Shown: one piece after another, positions 6,585 through 13,714 of the stretch | Layout of the letters: every line of letters begins with the position of its first letter | How positions within the stretch are numbered: the stretch's first letter is position 1 | Position numbers and translations under genes: made by a program | Notes under the pieces: generated by a model | The model's database searches: none | Told to the model about the DNA's origin: nothing | Seen by the model: only the letters and a program-made list of their open reading frames with translations | DNA from: Clostridiales bacterium | GTDB taxonomy: Bacteria > Bacillota > Clostridia > Saccharofermentanales > UBA5734 | Assembly: GCA_003532195.1 (NCBI GenBank) | Contig: DOFA01000173.1 | Span: 1-15,827 of the forward strand | Reading direction: 5' to 3' | DNA: 15,827 nucleotides

Positions 6585-8681
6585 TCAGGGCAGCCGGAAA
6601 TCGGGTAAAGCGCCGGCGCGGACAAAGACCGGAATCCGGTTCAGCGGCGCCTCGGTGGTGACTGTTGTGCCGCCCGGGTATGCTTGCCCGGTCGCCGCGT
6701 CGCGCCAGGCGGCGCCCGCCGGCAGGTAGACCGGCCGGGAGCGCTGGCCGGCGGCCATGACCGGAGCGACCAGGACGTCCGGACCGAACAGCATCTGGTC
6801 TTCGACCGCCCACGCTGCCGCGTCGTTCGGGAAATCGTAGAACAGCGGCCGGATAACCGGCTGGCCTTCCTCATGCGCGGCCAGCATCAGGCTCCGGATA
6901 TAGGGCCGCAGCTGTTCGCGCAAGTTCAGGTAGGTCCGGCAGATCGCATACGCTTCCTCGCCGTAGCTCCAGACCTCGTTGGCGCCGCCGCTTCGGCACA
7001 GGCCGCCGCCGGAGGTGCCCAACGGCGGCGAATGGGGCTCGCGGTCGCCATGCAGCCGGAAGACCGGACAGAAGCAGCCATATTCAAACCAGCGGATGAA
7101 GCATTCGCGGAAAGCGGGATCGTCGGGATTGCCGCCGTGGAAACCGCCGATGTCGGTCGTCCACCAGGGGATGCCGGCGATGCCCATGTTGAGGCCGGCC
7201 GCGAACTGGTTGCGCATCGCCCGGAAACTGCTGTGGATATCGCCCGACCAGACCAGCGCGCCATAGCGCTGGCTGCCGGCCCAGGCGCAGCGGATCAGGT
7301 TGACCACCTGCGTTTGGCCCTCGGCGCGCATGCCTTCGTAAAAAGCCCGGGCGTACATCATAGGATAAATGTTGCCGACTTGCAGGTCCGGGCCCAGGTA
7401 ATAGCGGTAGATGTCAAAATCGTAGGCGCTGTATTCCGGCTCGGCTTCGTCGAGCCAGAAGATGCGGACGCCCTGGTCATAATAGCCGGTCTTGCATTTC
7501 TGCCAGACATAGGAACGGGCGGACGGCCGCGTCGCGTCAAAATGGACCGTGTTGCCCAGGTAGTCGGCGTTAACGCGGATACCCCGGTCGACCTGAACCA
7601 GCAAGCCCTTCTCGACCATTTCCCGGTAATTTTCGCTGGTCTTGTCCACGTTCGGCCAGACCGAAACCATCAGTTCGACGCCCATATCCCGCAGTTCCCG
7701 GACCATGCCGGCGGGATCAGGCCAGTAAGCGGGGTCGAATTTCCATTCGCCCTGCTTAGTCCAGTGGAAAAAATCGACGACGATCACCGAGAGCGGCAGA
7801 CCGCGGCGCTTATACTCGCGGGCGACCTCCAGAAGCTCCGCCTGCGTCTGGTAGCGCAGCTTGCACTGCCAGAAGCCCAGGCCATACTCCGGCATCAGCG
7901 GGGCGCGGCCGGTCACGAGCGAGTAGGCTGACTCAATTTCCGCCGGGCTGTCGCCGGCCGTAATCCAATAGTCCAGCAGTTTCGTTGAGCGGGCATGCCA
8001 TTCGGTCAGGTTCTTGCCGAATGTGACCTCGCCGATCGCCGGATTGTGCCAGAAAAAACCATAACCGCGACTGGACAGCAAGAACGGGACGCTAGCCTGC
8101 GAATTGCGCTGCGCCAGCTCCAGGCGGCACCCCTTCAGGTCGAGCCAGGGCTGCTGGTACTGGCCCATGCCATATATCTTTTCCTCTGCGGCTTCAAAGC
8201 GGGCTGTGATCTCGTAGTCACCCCCCGGAATCGGCCGCAGCTCGCGCGCCTCGATATCCAGGGAACTGGTGAACGCCGGATCCAGATGAAGGTCCGCGCC
8301 GGTCATTTCAGCGAGACTGACCTGGCCTGGGCCAGGCGTCACGGCCTTGCGGTTGCGGACATATTCCTCCAGCAGAATTTGACCCTGGCCGTTGAGGAAG
8401 GTGATCTTGCCGCTGTAGTCAACCAAAGCCGTCAGCTTGCCGTTGCGGATGCGCGCGCAGCCGTCCTCGATGCGGATCTCGGGCCCGACCGGGGGCTTAG
8501 ATTCGGGATTTGATTCGGGTTCGACCGGAGGCGGCTCGAGAAGCGACCAGGCATAGCCTGGCATCTCCGCCAGCCGGGTGACCCTGACTCTCAGGCTGTT
8601 GGCTCCCCATGGTTCGATCCAGAGTTGCTCAAAATCGTATTCGCGCACCAGGCGTGTTCCCTCGCTGTAAAAAACGGACAT
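6585..8681 (-). CDS. GH31 alpha-glycosidase (alpha-xylosidase or alpha-glucosidase), 698 aa
   Basis: A retaining exo-acting glycosidase of family GH31 that releases alpha-linked glucose or xylose from oligosaccharide ends. It is probably cytoplasmic because there is no signal peptide. The N-terminal beta-sandwich (residues 1-~260) leads into a (beta/alpha)8 barrel. The nucleophile is D411 in FWLDEAEPE, and the acid/base is D481 in WSGDIHSSF. Substrate-site motifs VVDFFHW (D303), WWTTDIGGF (D510) and FRLHGDREPH (541-550) are intact. A short proximal beta domain (LFYDFPND, LVAPV) closes the protein without the extra distal DUF5110 domain found in longer members. The WLDEAEPE signature resembles XylS-type alpha-xylosidases more than YicI. 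Residues 49-68 form a Pro/Glu-rich insert with repeated GATTCGGG DNA. AAAGGA (8691-8696) lies 9 nt before the ATG. The large six-hairpin protein at 32-3487 may act on the same glycan. Confidence 0.93.
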   Translation of the reverse strand: MSVFYSEGTRLVREYDFEQLWIEPWGANSLRVRVTRLAEMPGYAWSLLEPPPVEPESNPESKPPVGPEIRIEDGCARIRNGKLTALVDYSGKITFLNGQGQILLEEYVRNRKAVTPGPGQVSLAEMTGADLHLDPAFTSSLDIEARELRPIPGGDYEITARFEAAEEKIYGMGQYQQPWLDLKGCRLELAQRNSQASVPFLLSSRGYGFFWHNPAIGEVTFGKNLTEWHARSTKLLDYWITAGDSPAEIESAYSLVTGRAPLMPEYGLGFWQCKLRYQTQAELLEVAREYKRRGLPLSVIVVDFFHWTKQGEWKFDPAYWPDPAGMVRELRDMGVELMVSVWPNVDKTSENYREMVEKGLLVQVDRGIRVNADYLGNTVHFDATRPSARSYVWQKCKTGYYDQGVRIFWLDEAEPEYSAYDFDIYRYYLGPDLQVGNIYPMMYARAFYEGMRAEGQTQVVNLIRCAWAGSQRYGALVWSGDIHSSFRAMRNQFAAGLNMGIAGIPWWTTDIGGFHGGNPDDPAFRECFIRWFEYGCFCPVFRLHGDREPHSPPLGTSGGGLCRSGGANEVWSYGEEAYAICRTYLNLREQLRPYIRSLMLAAHEEGQPVIRPLFYDFPNDAAAWAVEDQMLFGPDVLVAPVMAAGQRSRPVYLPAGAAWRDAATGQAYPGGTTVTTEAPLNRIPVFVRAGALPDFRLP

Positions 8682-8973
8682 CTGTCGCCATCCTTTCCTG
8701 CTCGCGGCCCAGGCGGAGCAAATAGATCCCCATCACAGCCGGTCCCGGTTGACTGCTCCCTCGTACGAACCGGAACAAGATCAGCCTAAATGAAAAGCAA
8801 GGGCAAGTCAATAAACAACCGCTGGTTCGGCTTGAAGCCTGAAGATGCGGTTATTACCGCAAATTCAGCAGATCATCAAGTAACTCATACCCGCAATCAT
8901 TATTATATATTAGTGAGAAGCTTTGGGCACTCAATTGAGAGGAGGCAATGACCCGATTTAAAACAGCCAATAG
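8682..8973. other. Intergenic stretch: GH31 leader plus a 39-codon leftover open frame
   Basis: The GC-rich part (8682-8860) carries the GH31 leader and promoter and a small hairpin GCGGT-TATT-ACCGC (8847-8860) without a T-run. The AT-rich part (8857-8973) is an open frame on the minus strand that continues directly, in the same frame, after the stop of the small membrane protein gene. It has 39 sense codons ending ELLDDLLNLR before a TAA at 8854-8856. It has no start codon with a ribosome site. It may be the tail of a lost gene or chance. Confidence 0.3.
8783..8811 (-). promoter_or_regulatory. Candidate promoter of the GH31 gene
   Basis: On the minus strand, TTGACT (8806-8811) is followed after 17 bp by TAGGCT (8783-8788), about 100 nt before the GH31 start. 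The -10 box is weak, so an activator may be needed. A perfect 8-bp palindrome TCGTACGA (8761-8768) lies just downstream, about where transcription would start, and could be part of an operator. No clear CcpA (cre) site is seen. Confidence 0.35.
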
Positions 8974-9132
8974 TTAATCTGTCATTAACGTGTCTGATAA
9001 GATATAAATGATGATTCCTAATGCTAGAATAACCGGCAGGTAATTGAACCACGTATTTGGATCAGTAAAAGTCAGAATGCTGGAAAATGATATTAGTATA
9101 CCCAAAGTTTTAAATGTGCTTTTTCTCTTCAT
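8974..9132 (-). CDS. Small two-helix membrane protein, 52 aa (possible immunity protein)
   Basis: A short gene with a clear ribosome site, GGAG (9142-9145), 9 nt before the ATG. The product begins with a basic MKRKSTFK and has two hydrophobic stretches, residues 10-22 (LGILISFSSILTF) and 31-45 (YLPVILALGIIIYIL), separated by a polar turn DPNTWFN. It ends TLMTD. It starts 18 nt after the stop of the exported-peptide gene and lies behind the same promoter, so they form an operon. Tiny membrane proteins directly downstream of secreted peptides are often self-immunity proteins of bacteriocin operons; that role is inferred, not recognised by homology. I know no family for it. Confidence 0.6.
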   Translation of the reverse strand: MKRKSTFKTLGILISFSSILTFTDPNTWFNYLPVILALGIIIYILSDTLMTD

Positions 9133-9150
9133 TTTTCATCACTCCATTTT

Positions 9151-9403
9151 TTAATAGTTATACCTGATATAAACATATTTCCAAGGTGTCTCCACACCTG
9201 ATCCTATTGGACCGATTAAAGTACCTTTAAATTCAATATCTATTCCTGCGTAAGTACCTACAGAAGCCCAAGACGAACCAAGCTTAAAAAGCGAAACATC
9301 AAGATATTCACCGAACAACCAATATTTAGCTTGTTGTCATTGGCATTGCGCTGACAAATAACACTAAGACAGCGATTAACACAATTAATTTTCTCTTGTC
9401 CAT
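9151..9403 (-). pseudogene. Small exported peptide gene broken by a frameshift (bacteriocin-like)
   Basis: AGGAT (9411-9415) lies 7 nt before an ATG at 9401-9403. The first frame encodes a textbook signal peptide (basic MDKRK, hydrophobic LIVLIAVLVLFVSA, then MPMTTS) and stops at 9326-9328 after 25 residues. The next frame (+1), beginning at 9336 right after a TGA, stays open to TAA 9151-9153. It encodes 61 residues with a strongly protein-like composition: QQAKYWLFGEYLDVSLFKLG, then a Gly-rich GTLIGPIGSG, ending WKYVYIRYNY. Removing one base (or adding two) near 9337 joins them into a secreted protein of about 84 residues, aromatic- and glycine-rich and without cysteines in the mature part. 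This composition suits an unmodified class II-type bacteriocin or a cell-surface peptide. I do not recognise the family. The lesion may be real or a sequencing error. Confidence 0.55.
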
Positions 9404-9467
9404 TTACTTTATCCTTTCAAACACTGCCATATCATGATTGAAATTTATAAGAAACCGCAACAATTAT

Positions 9468-9497
9468 ATTATATGATTTAGTTTTTATTTTTGTCAA
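9468..9497 (-). promoter_or_regulatory. Strong sigma-A promoter of the peptide operon
   Basis: Consensus TTGACA (9492-9497) and consensus TATAAT (9468-9473) on the minus strand are separated by 18 bp. The start codon of the exported-peptide gene lies about 65 nt downstream of the -10 box. Both boxes match the sigma-A consensus perfectly, the best match I found in this window. Confidence 0.8.
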
Positions 9498-9505
9498 TGA
9501 TGCCT

Positions 9506-9535
9506 TTTTATGGCTTATAATAGCAATTTTATGGC
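9506..9535 (-). repeat. Perfect 9-12-9 direct repeat upstream of the peptide promoter
   Basis: GCCATAAAA (minus strand) occurs at 9527-9535 and again at 9506-9514, separated by exactly 12 bp. The 21-bp period is two helical turns, and the proximal copy ends 8 bp before the -35 box. Paired 9-bp repeats with a 12-bp gap are the binding-site layout of LytTR response regulators such as PlnC, ComE and AgrA, which control peptide-pheromone and bacteriocin operons. The bases do not match those consensus sites, and no LytTR regulator is encoded in the window, so the link rests on geometry. Confidence 0.55.
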
Positions 9536-9586
9536 AAGTTGGTGTATCGAATCATAAAGAATAATAGATTATAACGATTTTTTCTT

Positions 9587-9667
9587 CTATAAACGCCGCA
9601 TATAGGATAAGACAGCACCCATGGCGATCGGAACCAGGGGTTTTATGTAATTGCCAAAGCCGCTGCC
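9587..9667 (-). pseudogene. Possible 3' remnant of a membrane protein gene
   Basis: Reading the minus strand from 9667 to the TAG at 9587-9589 gives a short, convincing membrane-protein tail (NYIKPLVPIAMGAVLSYMRR). It is preceded in frame by a TGA, with protein-like pieces in the other two frames upstream (for example TVYGYIRLFCEAA and FDCLNAIVARFSMPGG) up to about 9900. The whole 9590-9900 stretch is GC-rich like the host genes yet has no intact gene. It is best read as a degraded gene. The original function is unknown. Confidence 0.25.
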
Positions 9668-9905
9668 TCACAAAACAGGCGGATATACCCATATACTGTA
9701 AACCGGCGTGAAACTCTCCGGATATTCAGACTGCGCTGCGGTATTGGATGCCGCCGGGCATACTAAACCGAGCGACGATGGCATTCAGGCAGTCGAAACC
9801 GTCCCAGATCTAGATGTTCTGGCCTGCCTCCAAGCCCAGCCCTTTTTATCCTGCGCCGAACAGGCATCGCTTATAATCTGTAACCGGATCGATATAGTAT
9901 GAAAA
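9668..9905. other. GC-rich stretch without an intact gene
   Basis: This holds no gene I can support. A 64-codon plus-strand frame (9708-9902) would start with GTG, has no ribosome site and shows no recognisable motif. The minus-strand frames contain several stops between plausible-looking segments. It probably belongs to the same decayed gene as the fragment ending at 9587. Confidence 0.3.
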
Positions 9906-10219
9906 TTATAGAATTCTCAGCCAGTCCCGCCGGCCATACAAGCTTCTTTCAATGTCAACCACTTTGTTTTTTCATCGATTGAGAAGAAGACGATATAGTT
10001 TTTCACGGGTAACTTCCTGTATCCCATTTGGGCCAGGCGCTCGTCCGCAACAAACGGATGGCGCTGCGACATATCGGACAGGCCCTCCATGGCTTCCTCA
10101 AGAAGCTCCATCATGTGTAGAGCTGATATCGGGACTGATAGCTGGGAAGCAATATACCTGATTATTTCACCAAGGTCGCCCTCAGCCGGATCCGATATAT
10201 CCACCCTATATCTGGCCAT
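9906..10219 (-). pseudogene. ParE/RelE-superfamily toxin with frameshifted C-terminus
   Basis: ParE-like toxins poison DNA gyrase, and RelE-like ones cleave ribosome-bound mRNA. This one begins YRVDISDPAEGDLGEIIRYI, the usual first strand and helix, and continues through YRKLPVKNYIVFFSIDEKTK to residue 86. It then reads a foreign tail and stops with TGA at 9917-9919 (100 aa). In the neighbouring frame the DNA just past residue 86 reads KVVDIERSLYGRRDWLRIL and stops at TAA 9906-9908. That is exactly the family's conserved last strand and C-terminal RxxW tail. Loss of one A near 9964 explains the change; restored, the toxin has 104 residues. The start overlaps the antitoxin gene by 14 nt, the typical coupling. 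The shortened form lacks the C-terminal residues usually needed for activity, so the toxin is probably dead, unless this is a base-calling error. Confidence 0.85.
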
Positions 10220-10478
10220 CGGAGATACCCCGTTTGATATCCTTCATGACCTCGTGAAGCGGACGCTTCTTCCCCGCTTTGACAGATTCTCTCCCTGCAT
10301 CAAGTAATTTATACAGCTCCAGTTTGCCACTGAGCGCTTCAAAAGTCTCAATGCTCATAACCGCCAAATCACCCTGTCCGTTTTTTGTAATGAAAACAGG
10401 TTCGCGGCTTTCATGACAGAAGGCTGAGATATCATTATAATTATTTCGCAGTTCTGTGCTTGATTTTATGTTCGGCAT
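10206..10478 (-). CDS. Phd/YefM-family antitoxin, 90 aa
   Basis: The antitoxin partner of the overlapping ParE-like toxin. It binds DNA as a dimer through its N-terminal Phd/YefM fold and neutralises the toxin through its C-terminus. The N-terminus MPNIKSSTELRNNYNDIS, followed by EPVFITKNGQGDLAVMSIETFE (residues 26-47), is the classic YefM signature. The C-terminal region (about 50-90) is charged and helical. I choose ATG 10478 because GGAG (10488-10491) lies 9 nt upstream and family proteins begin MPNIK; a TTG at 10493 would overlap that site. The gene ends with TAG, 14 nt inside the toxin gene. It has its own promoter (10510-10538), so it can be expressed independently of the XRE gene upstream. 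Autorepression by the toxin-antitoxin complex is usual for the family. Confidence 0.92.
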   Translation of the reverse strand: MPNIKSSTELRNNYNDISAFCHESREPVFITKNGQGDLAVMSIETFEALSGKLELYKLLDAGRESVKAGKKRPLHEVMKDIKRGISDGQI

Positions 10479-10509
10479 AGCATTGATCTCCAAGGATAAT
10501 CTTAAAGAT

Positions 10510-10538
10510 ATTATACAATAATTTCTTTAGATCATCAA
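10510..10538 (-). promoter_or_regulatory. Promoter of the toxin-antitoxin operon
   Basis: TTGATG (10533-10538) and consensus TATAAT (10510-10515) on the minus strand are 17 bp apart, about 30 nt before the antitoxin start. The promoter fits in the 73-bp gap between the XRE gene and the antitoxin. Confidence 0.7.
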
Positions 10539-10551
10539 TGAACTGAAAGCG

Positions 10552-10908
10552 TCAAGTAACAATTCCTCTTTTAGCGCCTCCAAGCAGTTTTTTCATATCA
10601 CGCAAGTTAAAAACAATTCTATTGATGGCCGAAATGGCTTCAAAATCCTCGTGATTAACTTCATGTGCCCGAAAAGCAAGTTGAAGCTGTGATTCACATC
10701 CGCCTTTCGATTCATAACAGTCCGATGAACAGCTAAACAACAGGGAGATTTTCTCTATCAGTTCAAGGCTCGGTTTGCGTTCATTGTTTTCAATTTTCGA
10801 AACCCTACTTTGATCCACACCAAGATACTCCGCTATTTGTTTTTGCGAGATTTTACTCTTTTCTCTTAACTGACGAATCTTCTCGCCAATACTGATTTGT
10901 TCCTTCAT
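10552..10908 (-). CDS. XRE-family helix-turn-helix regulator, 118 aa
   Basis: A small DNA-binding regulator of the Cro/C1 type. The HTH domain covers residues ~7-64: IGEKIRQLREKSKISQKQIAEYLGVDQSRVSKIENNERKPS, shown here in parts as IRQLREKSKISQ, IAEYLGVDQSRVSKIE and NNERKPSLELI. A helical C-terminal segment with the motif AISAINRIVFNLRDMKK follows, and similar tails occur in Clostridia/Bacilli XRE proteins. I choose ATG 10908 because GGAGGG (10917-10922) lies 8-9 nt upstream; an earlier in-frame ATG at 10935 would place that ribosome site inside the gene. There is no ImmA/IrrE-type protease next to it. It lies between the SNF2 helicase and the toxin-antitoxin pair, and could repress its own promoter or that of the pair. 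Its target is unknown. Confidence 0.88.
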   Translation of the reverse strand: MKEQISIGEKIRQLREKSKISQKQIAEYLGVDQSRVSKIENNERKPSLELIEKISLLFSCSSDCYESKGGCESQLQLAFRAHEVNHEDFEAISAINRIVFNLRDMKKLLGGAKRGIVT

Positions 10909-10930
10909 TAACTTCACCCTCCGTTCTTGT

Positions 10931-10959
10931 ATCATACCTCAACCCTCTCGTATACTCAA
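10931..10959 (-). promoter_or_regulatory. Candidate promoter of the XRE gene
   Basis: TTGAGT (10954-10959) and TATGAT (10931-10936) on the minus strand are 17 bp apart. Transcription would start close to 10924, giving a short leader that just includes the GGAGGG ribosome site. Confidence 0.5.
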
Positions 10960-11042
10960 TGAGGTTCTGTGAAATATTATGCCAACTATTTAATCAAGAA
11001 CTATCGAATGTAACTCGAAAGCCAGTTTTGGCATGATCTACG

Positions 11043-13604
11043 CTACTCGTTATCCAGCAGCGCTTTCAGGTCTTCAAGCGATAGCGGCAGGTCTTCCTGG
11101 CTGCCTGACCGGTTGACGACCTGGTCGAATTCCTGGCGTTTCCGCTCCTGCAGGTTTTCCATTTTTTCCTCGATTGTCCCCTGGGATATCAACCGGTAAA
11201 CTGTAACCACCTTTTTCTGGCCGATGCGGTGCACGCGGTCGGCCGCCTGGTCTTCGACCATTGGATTCCACCAGGGATCAAATAAAATCACGGTATCGGC
11301 TGCCGTCAGGTTGAGACCAAAGCCGCCCGCTTTCAGGCTGATTAAAAATACCAGCAGTTCTGGGTCAGCATTGAATCGCTGAATGACCTGCTGGCGGTCC
11401 TGCGTCTGTCCGTCCAGATAGCAAAAGGGTATCTGCTGCTCCAGCAAACGCCGGCTCAGGATCGCCAGCATCTGGGTAAACTGGCTGAAAACCAGGATTT
11501 TATGTCCGTCGGCCAGCAAGGAGTGCAACAAATCGCCAAAAAGCTCCAACTTGCCTGAGATTCCCTGGACAGACCGATACGCATCATGAAGCAGCCCCGG
11601 ATGGTTGCAGATCTGCCGCAAGCGGGTCAATCCAGCCAGAATCGCCATACGAGACCGGTCCAGGCCTTGCCGGGCGATCTCTGCCTCGATGCAGGACCGA
11701 ATCTGCGCCAGGGTCTGCTGATATAGGGACAGCTGATTTTGCGTCAGAGGCGCGTAAAGTGTTTCTTCGATTTTTTCCGGCAGCTCCGGCAGAACGTCGC
11801 GTTTGGTCCGGCGCAGCAAGAACGGCACGATCTTTCGCACCAGCCGGTCACGGTCCGCCTGTTCGTATTGAATCTGAAAAGCGTCTTTTTTTCCCAGATA
11901 ACCTGGCAGAGCAAAATCAAAAATCGACCACAAATCGAGGATTCTGTTTTCCATCGGAGTCCCCGTCAGGGCGATGCGCTGGCGGGCTTTGATCTTTTTT
12001 ACGTGGCGCGCCAAATGTGTTTCCGGATTTTTTATCATCTGGGCTTCGTCGATAATGCAGCAGTCGAATTCCAGCCGGGCATATTGCGCGATATCCCGCT
12101 GTACCAGCGGGTATGAGGTGATCAGCAGGTCAAAATCGCCGGCCTGGCGCAGCAAGCGCCGGCGATAGTCCTGAGCGCCATGGACGAGTACGGTCTTTAA
12201 GGAGGGTACAAATCGCCGGGCTTCGTTCTGCCAGTTAAAGAGCAGCGTTTTCGGACAAATAATCAGCGCCGGCTTTGTTCGGCGTCCGGAGGCCAGAGCG
12301 GTCAATACCTGCAAGGTTTTACCCAAGCCCATTTCATCAGCCAAGATGCCGCCCAAATGAAAACGGCCCAGGAATAAGAGCCATTGTACGCCGCGGCGCT
12401 GGTAGGGCCGCAAGATCCGGTCCAGCCTTTCGGGTATCGGCTCCGTCCGGCCGCTGGAATCTGCCAGGGCACCCGATATCGTCTGGCCGCCCAATATCGC
12501 GGCTAATCCCGTTTGGAAAGCCGCGAATGTCGCGTCGAAAGATATATGTGCTTCACCTGGACCGGCTGCGGCGGGAAAGTCGGATGAAACCATATCTGCC
12601 AGCAAGGACGGTTCGGCTTCATACATCCCGTTATCGGCAGCTGTTTGCCGCATTCGGGCTAAACGCTCCAAGAGACGGCCGAGTTGTTCCTTATTTACGG
12701 CTTCGATGAGCCGGCCATTGACCAGCAGCCATTTTTGCTGTCCGGCAGCATAATCCTGAAGCTGTTTCAAGTCGAGCGACAGCCGGTCGCAGTGAAATTG
12801 CAGGTCAAAGGACAGGAGCCCCGAGGATGTCGGGCGCAAATTAGTAAAATCGGCCGTTATCGTTTTTCGGCTGGGAATAATCTTTTCAAATTCACTGTCA
12901 TAAAGAACACGCCAAGTTGCCGGCATAGCCGGCAGAACCTGCCGGATCAGCAGCGGCAAGTCACAGTCCGCATCAAAAGCCAGACAGCCGACGGGATCCT
13001 GCCGGCGGTATCCCCACTGAAGAAAAAAATCAACAACAGCCTGTGCCTCAGACCGGTCGCGCAGGAGCGCCATGCGGTCGGTGACCTGGCTGCTGACAAC
13101 GGCATTTTCCGAGTCGAGGGGATTCATGCTCATGACCTTCTGGCCGGAGGCATTATATTTGAGCATTCTGGGCAGGATCAGGATACGATCCGTCTGTTTC
13201 TGGTAGCGAAAGAGGATATGAACTTCTGTCCGGATCTTCCCGTCTGCTGCCGCCTCCCGCTGGGCCGGTGCAGTTAAAATTCCGTGCAGGCAAGGGCTGC
13301 GGGACGCCAGCAGATATTGAAGCAGAATAGCTATAATGTGCCGGCAGGGTTTGATTTGGTCCTGCGGGCAGCTGCATTGCCAGTCAAGAAGACGATCACG
13401 GGCGGGCGACAGAAGCAAACGCCCGGCATAGGCTTGTGCGGCATGGACCTCGGCGTGAACGACCCATTCTCCGGAGGGTTTTTCAGCTGCCGACAGGCTG
13501 CCAACCCGCTCGTTGCGATAATAGGATTTGCCGCGAATCCATTCCGAGGGCGCTGTTTGCCCCGCCAGCTGCTCGATAATCAGGGGTTCCTGACGATTTG
13601 CCAT
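11043..13604 (-). CDS. SNF2-family DNA helicase/translocase with SWIM zinc finger, 853 aa
   Basis: A Swi2/Snf2-type ATP-dependent DNA translocase of the bacterial YwqA/RapA-like kind. The N-terminus carries a SWIM zinc finger (CSC...CRH, residues 77-89), followed by a long linker domain. The helicase core starts near residue 392 (LDRILRPYQRRGVQWL). It has motif I DEMGLGKT (423-430), motif II DEAQ (519-522), motif III TGTP (547-550), and in the second lobe LVFSQFT (704-710), KAGGFGLNLTAAD (758-770) and motif VI DRVHRIGQ (789-796). All catalytic motifs are intact. I choose ATG 13604 (MANRQEP) because AAAAGGA lies 5 nt upstream; a longer frame from 13667 has a poorer context. It ends with TAG, which shows that TAG is a normal stop in this genome. 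Family members help remodel protein-DNA complexes or assist transcription and repair. It is divergent from the 267-residue/BrxD-like module. Confidence 0.95.
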   Translation of the reverse strand: MANRQEPLIIEQLAGQTAPSEWIRGKSYYRNERVGSLSAAEKPSGEWVVHAEVHAAQAYAGRLLLSPARDRLLDWQCSCPQDQIKPCRHIIAILLQYLLASRSPCLHGILTAPAQREAAADGKIRTEVHILFRYQKQTDRILILPRMLKYNASGQKVMSMNPLDSENAVVSSQVTDRMALLRDRSEAQAVVDFFLQWGYRRQDPVGCLAFDADCDLPLLIRQVLPAMPATWRVLYDSEFEKIIPSRKTITADFTNLRPTSSGLLSFDLQFHCDRLSLDLKQLQDYAAGQQKWLLVNGRLIEAVNKEQLGRLLERLARMRQTAADNGMYEAEPSLLADMVSSDFPAAAGPGEAHISFDATFAAFQTGLAAILGGQTISGALADSSGRTEPIPERLDRILRPYQRRGVQWLLFLGRFHLGGILADEMGLGKTLQVLTALASGRRTKPALIICPKTLLFNWQNEARRFVPSLKTVLVHGAQDYRRRLLRQAGDFDLLITSYPLVQRDIAQYARLEFDCCIIDEAQMIKNPETHLARHVKKIKARQRIALTGTPMENRILDLWSIFDFALPGYLGKKDAFQIQYEQADRDRLVRKIVPFLLRRTKRDVLPELPEKIEETLYAPLTQNQLSLYQQTLAQIRSCIEAEIARQGLDRSRMAILAGLTRLRQICNHPGLLHDAYRSVQGISGKLELFGDLLHSLLADGHKILVFSQFTQMLAILSRRLLEQQIPFCYLDGQTQDRQQVIQRFNADPELLVFLISLKAGGFGLNLTAADTVILFDPWWNPMVEDQAADRVHRIGQKKVVTVYRLISQGTIEEKMENLQERKRQEFDQVVNRSGSQEDLPLSLEDLKALLDNE

Positions 13605-13714
13605 GCCGATCCTTTTCTCTTTCCCGGTTCCTGCTAATAGCCCGGTATTCCGTATTGATTTTACCATAAATGCATCTTCCGCCGGCGCAGATAACCCTTT
13701 GATATTGCCTGATT

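Noticed and set aside
8948..8977. Nine-residue plus-strand frame MTRFKTANS after a strong AGGAGG.
   Set aside because: Too short, no downstream gene on that strand for it to lead, and it overlaps the 3' end of the small membrane protein gene.
9708..9902. 64-codon plus-strand frame.
   Set aside because: It starts with GTG without a ribosome site, has no recognisable motif, and lies over a degraded minus-strand gene.
9950..9975. Programmed -1 frameshifting to restore the ParE C-terminus at the A-rich run.
   Set aside because: The run AAAAAAC is not in the phase required for a canonical X XXY YYZ heptamer, and no stimulatory hairpin is obvious. A plain base loss explains it.
10522..10610. Alternative frame at the end of the XRE gene reading LEALKEELLLDAFSSLMI, suggesting a frameshifted longer protein.
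   Set aside because: The annotated frame already ends shortly after the NRIVFNLRDMKK segment where similar regulators usually end, and the alternative frame would run through the toxin-antitoxin promoter. The helical look is probably chance.
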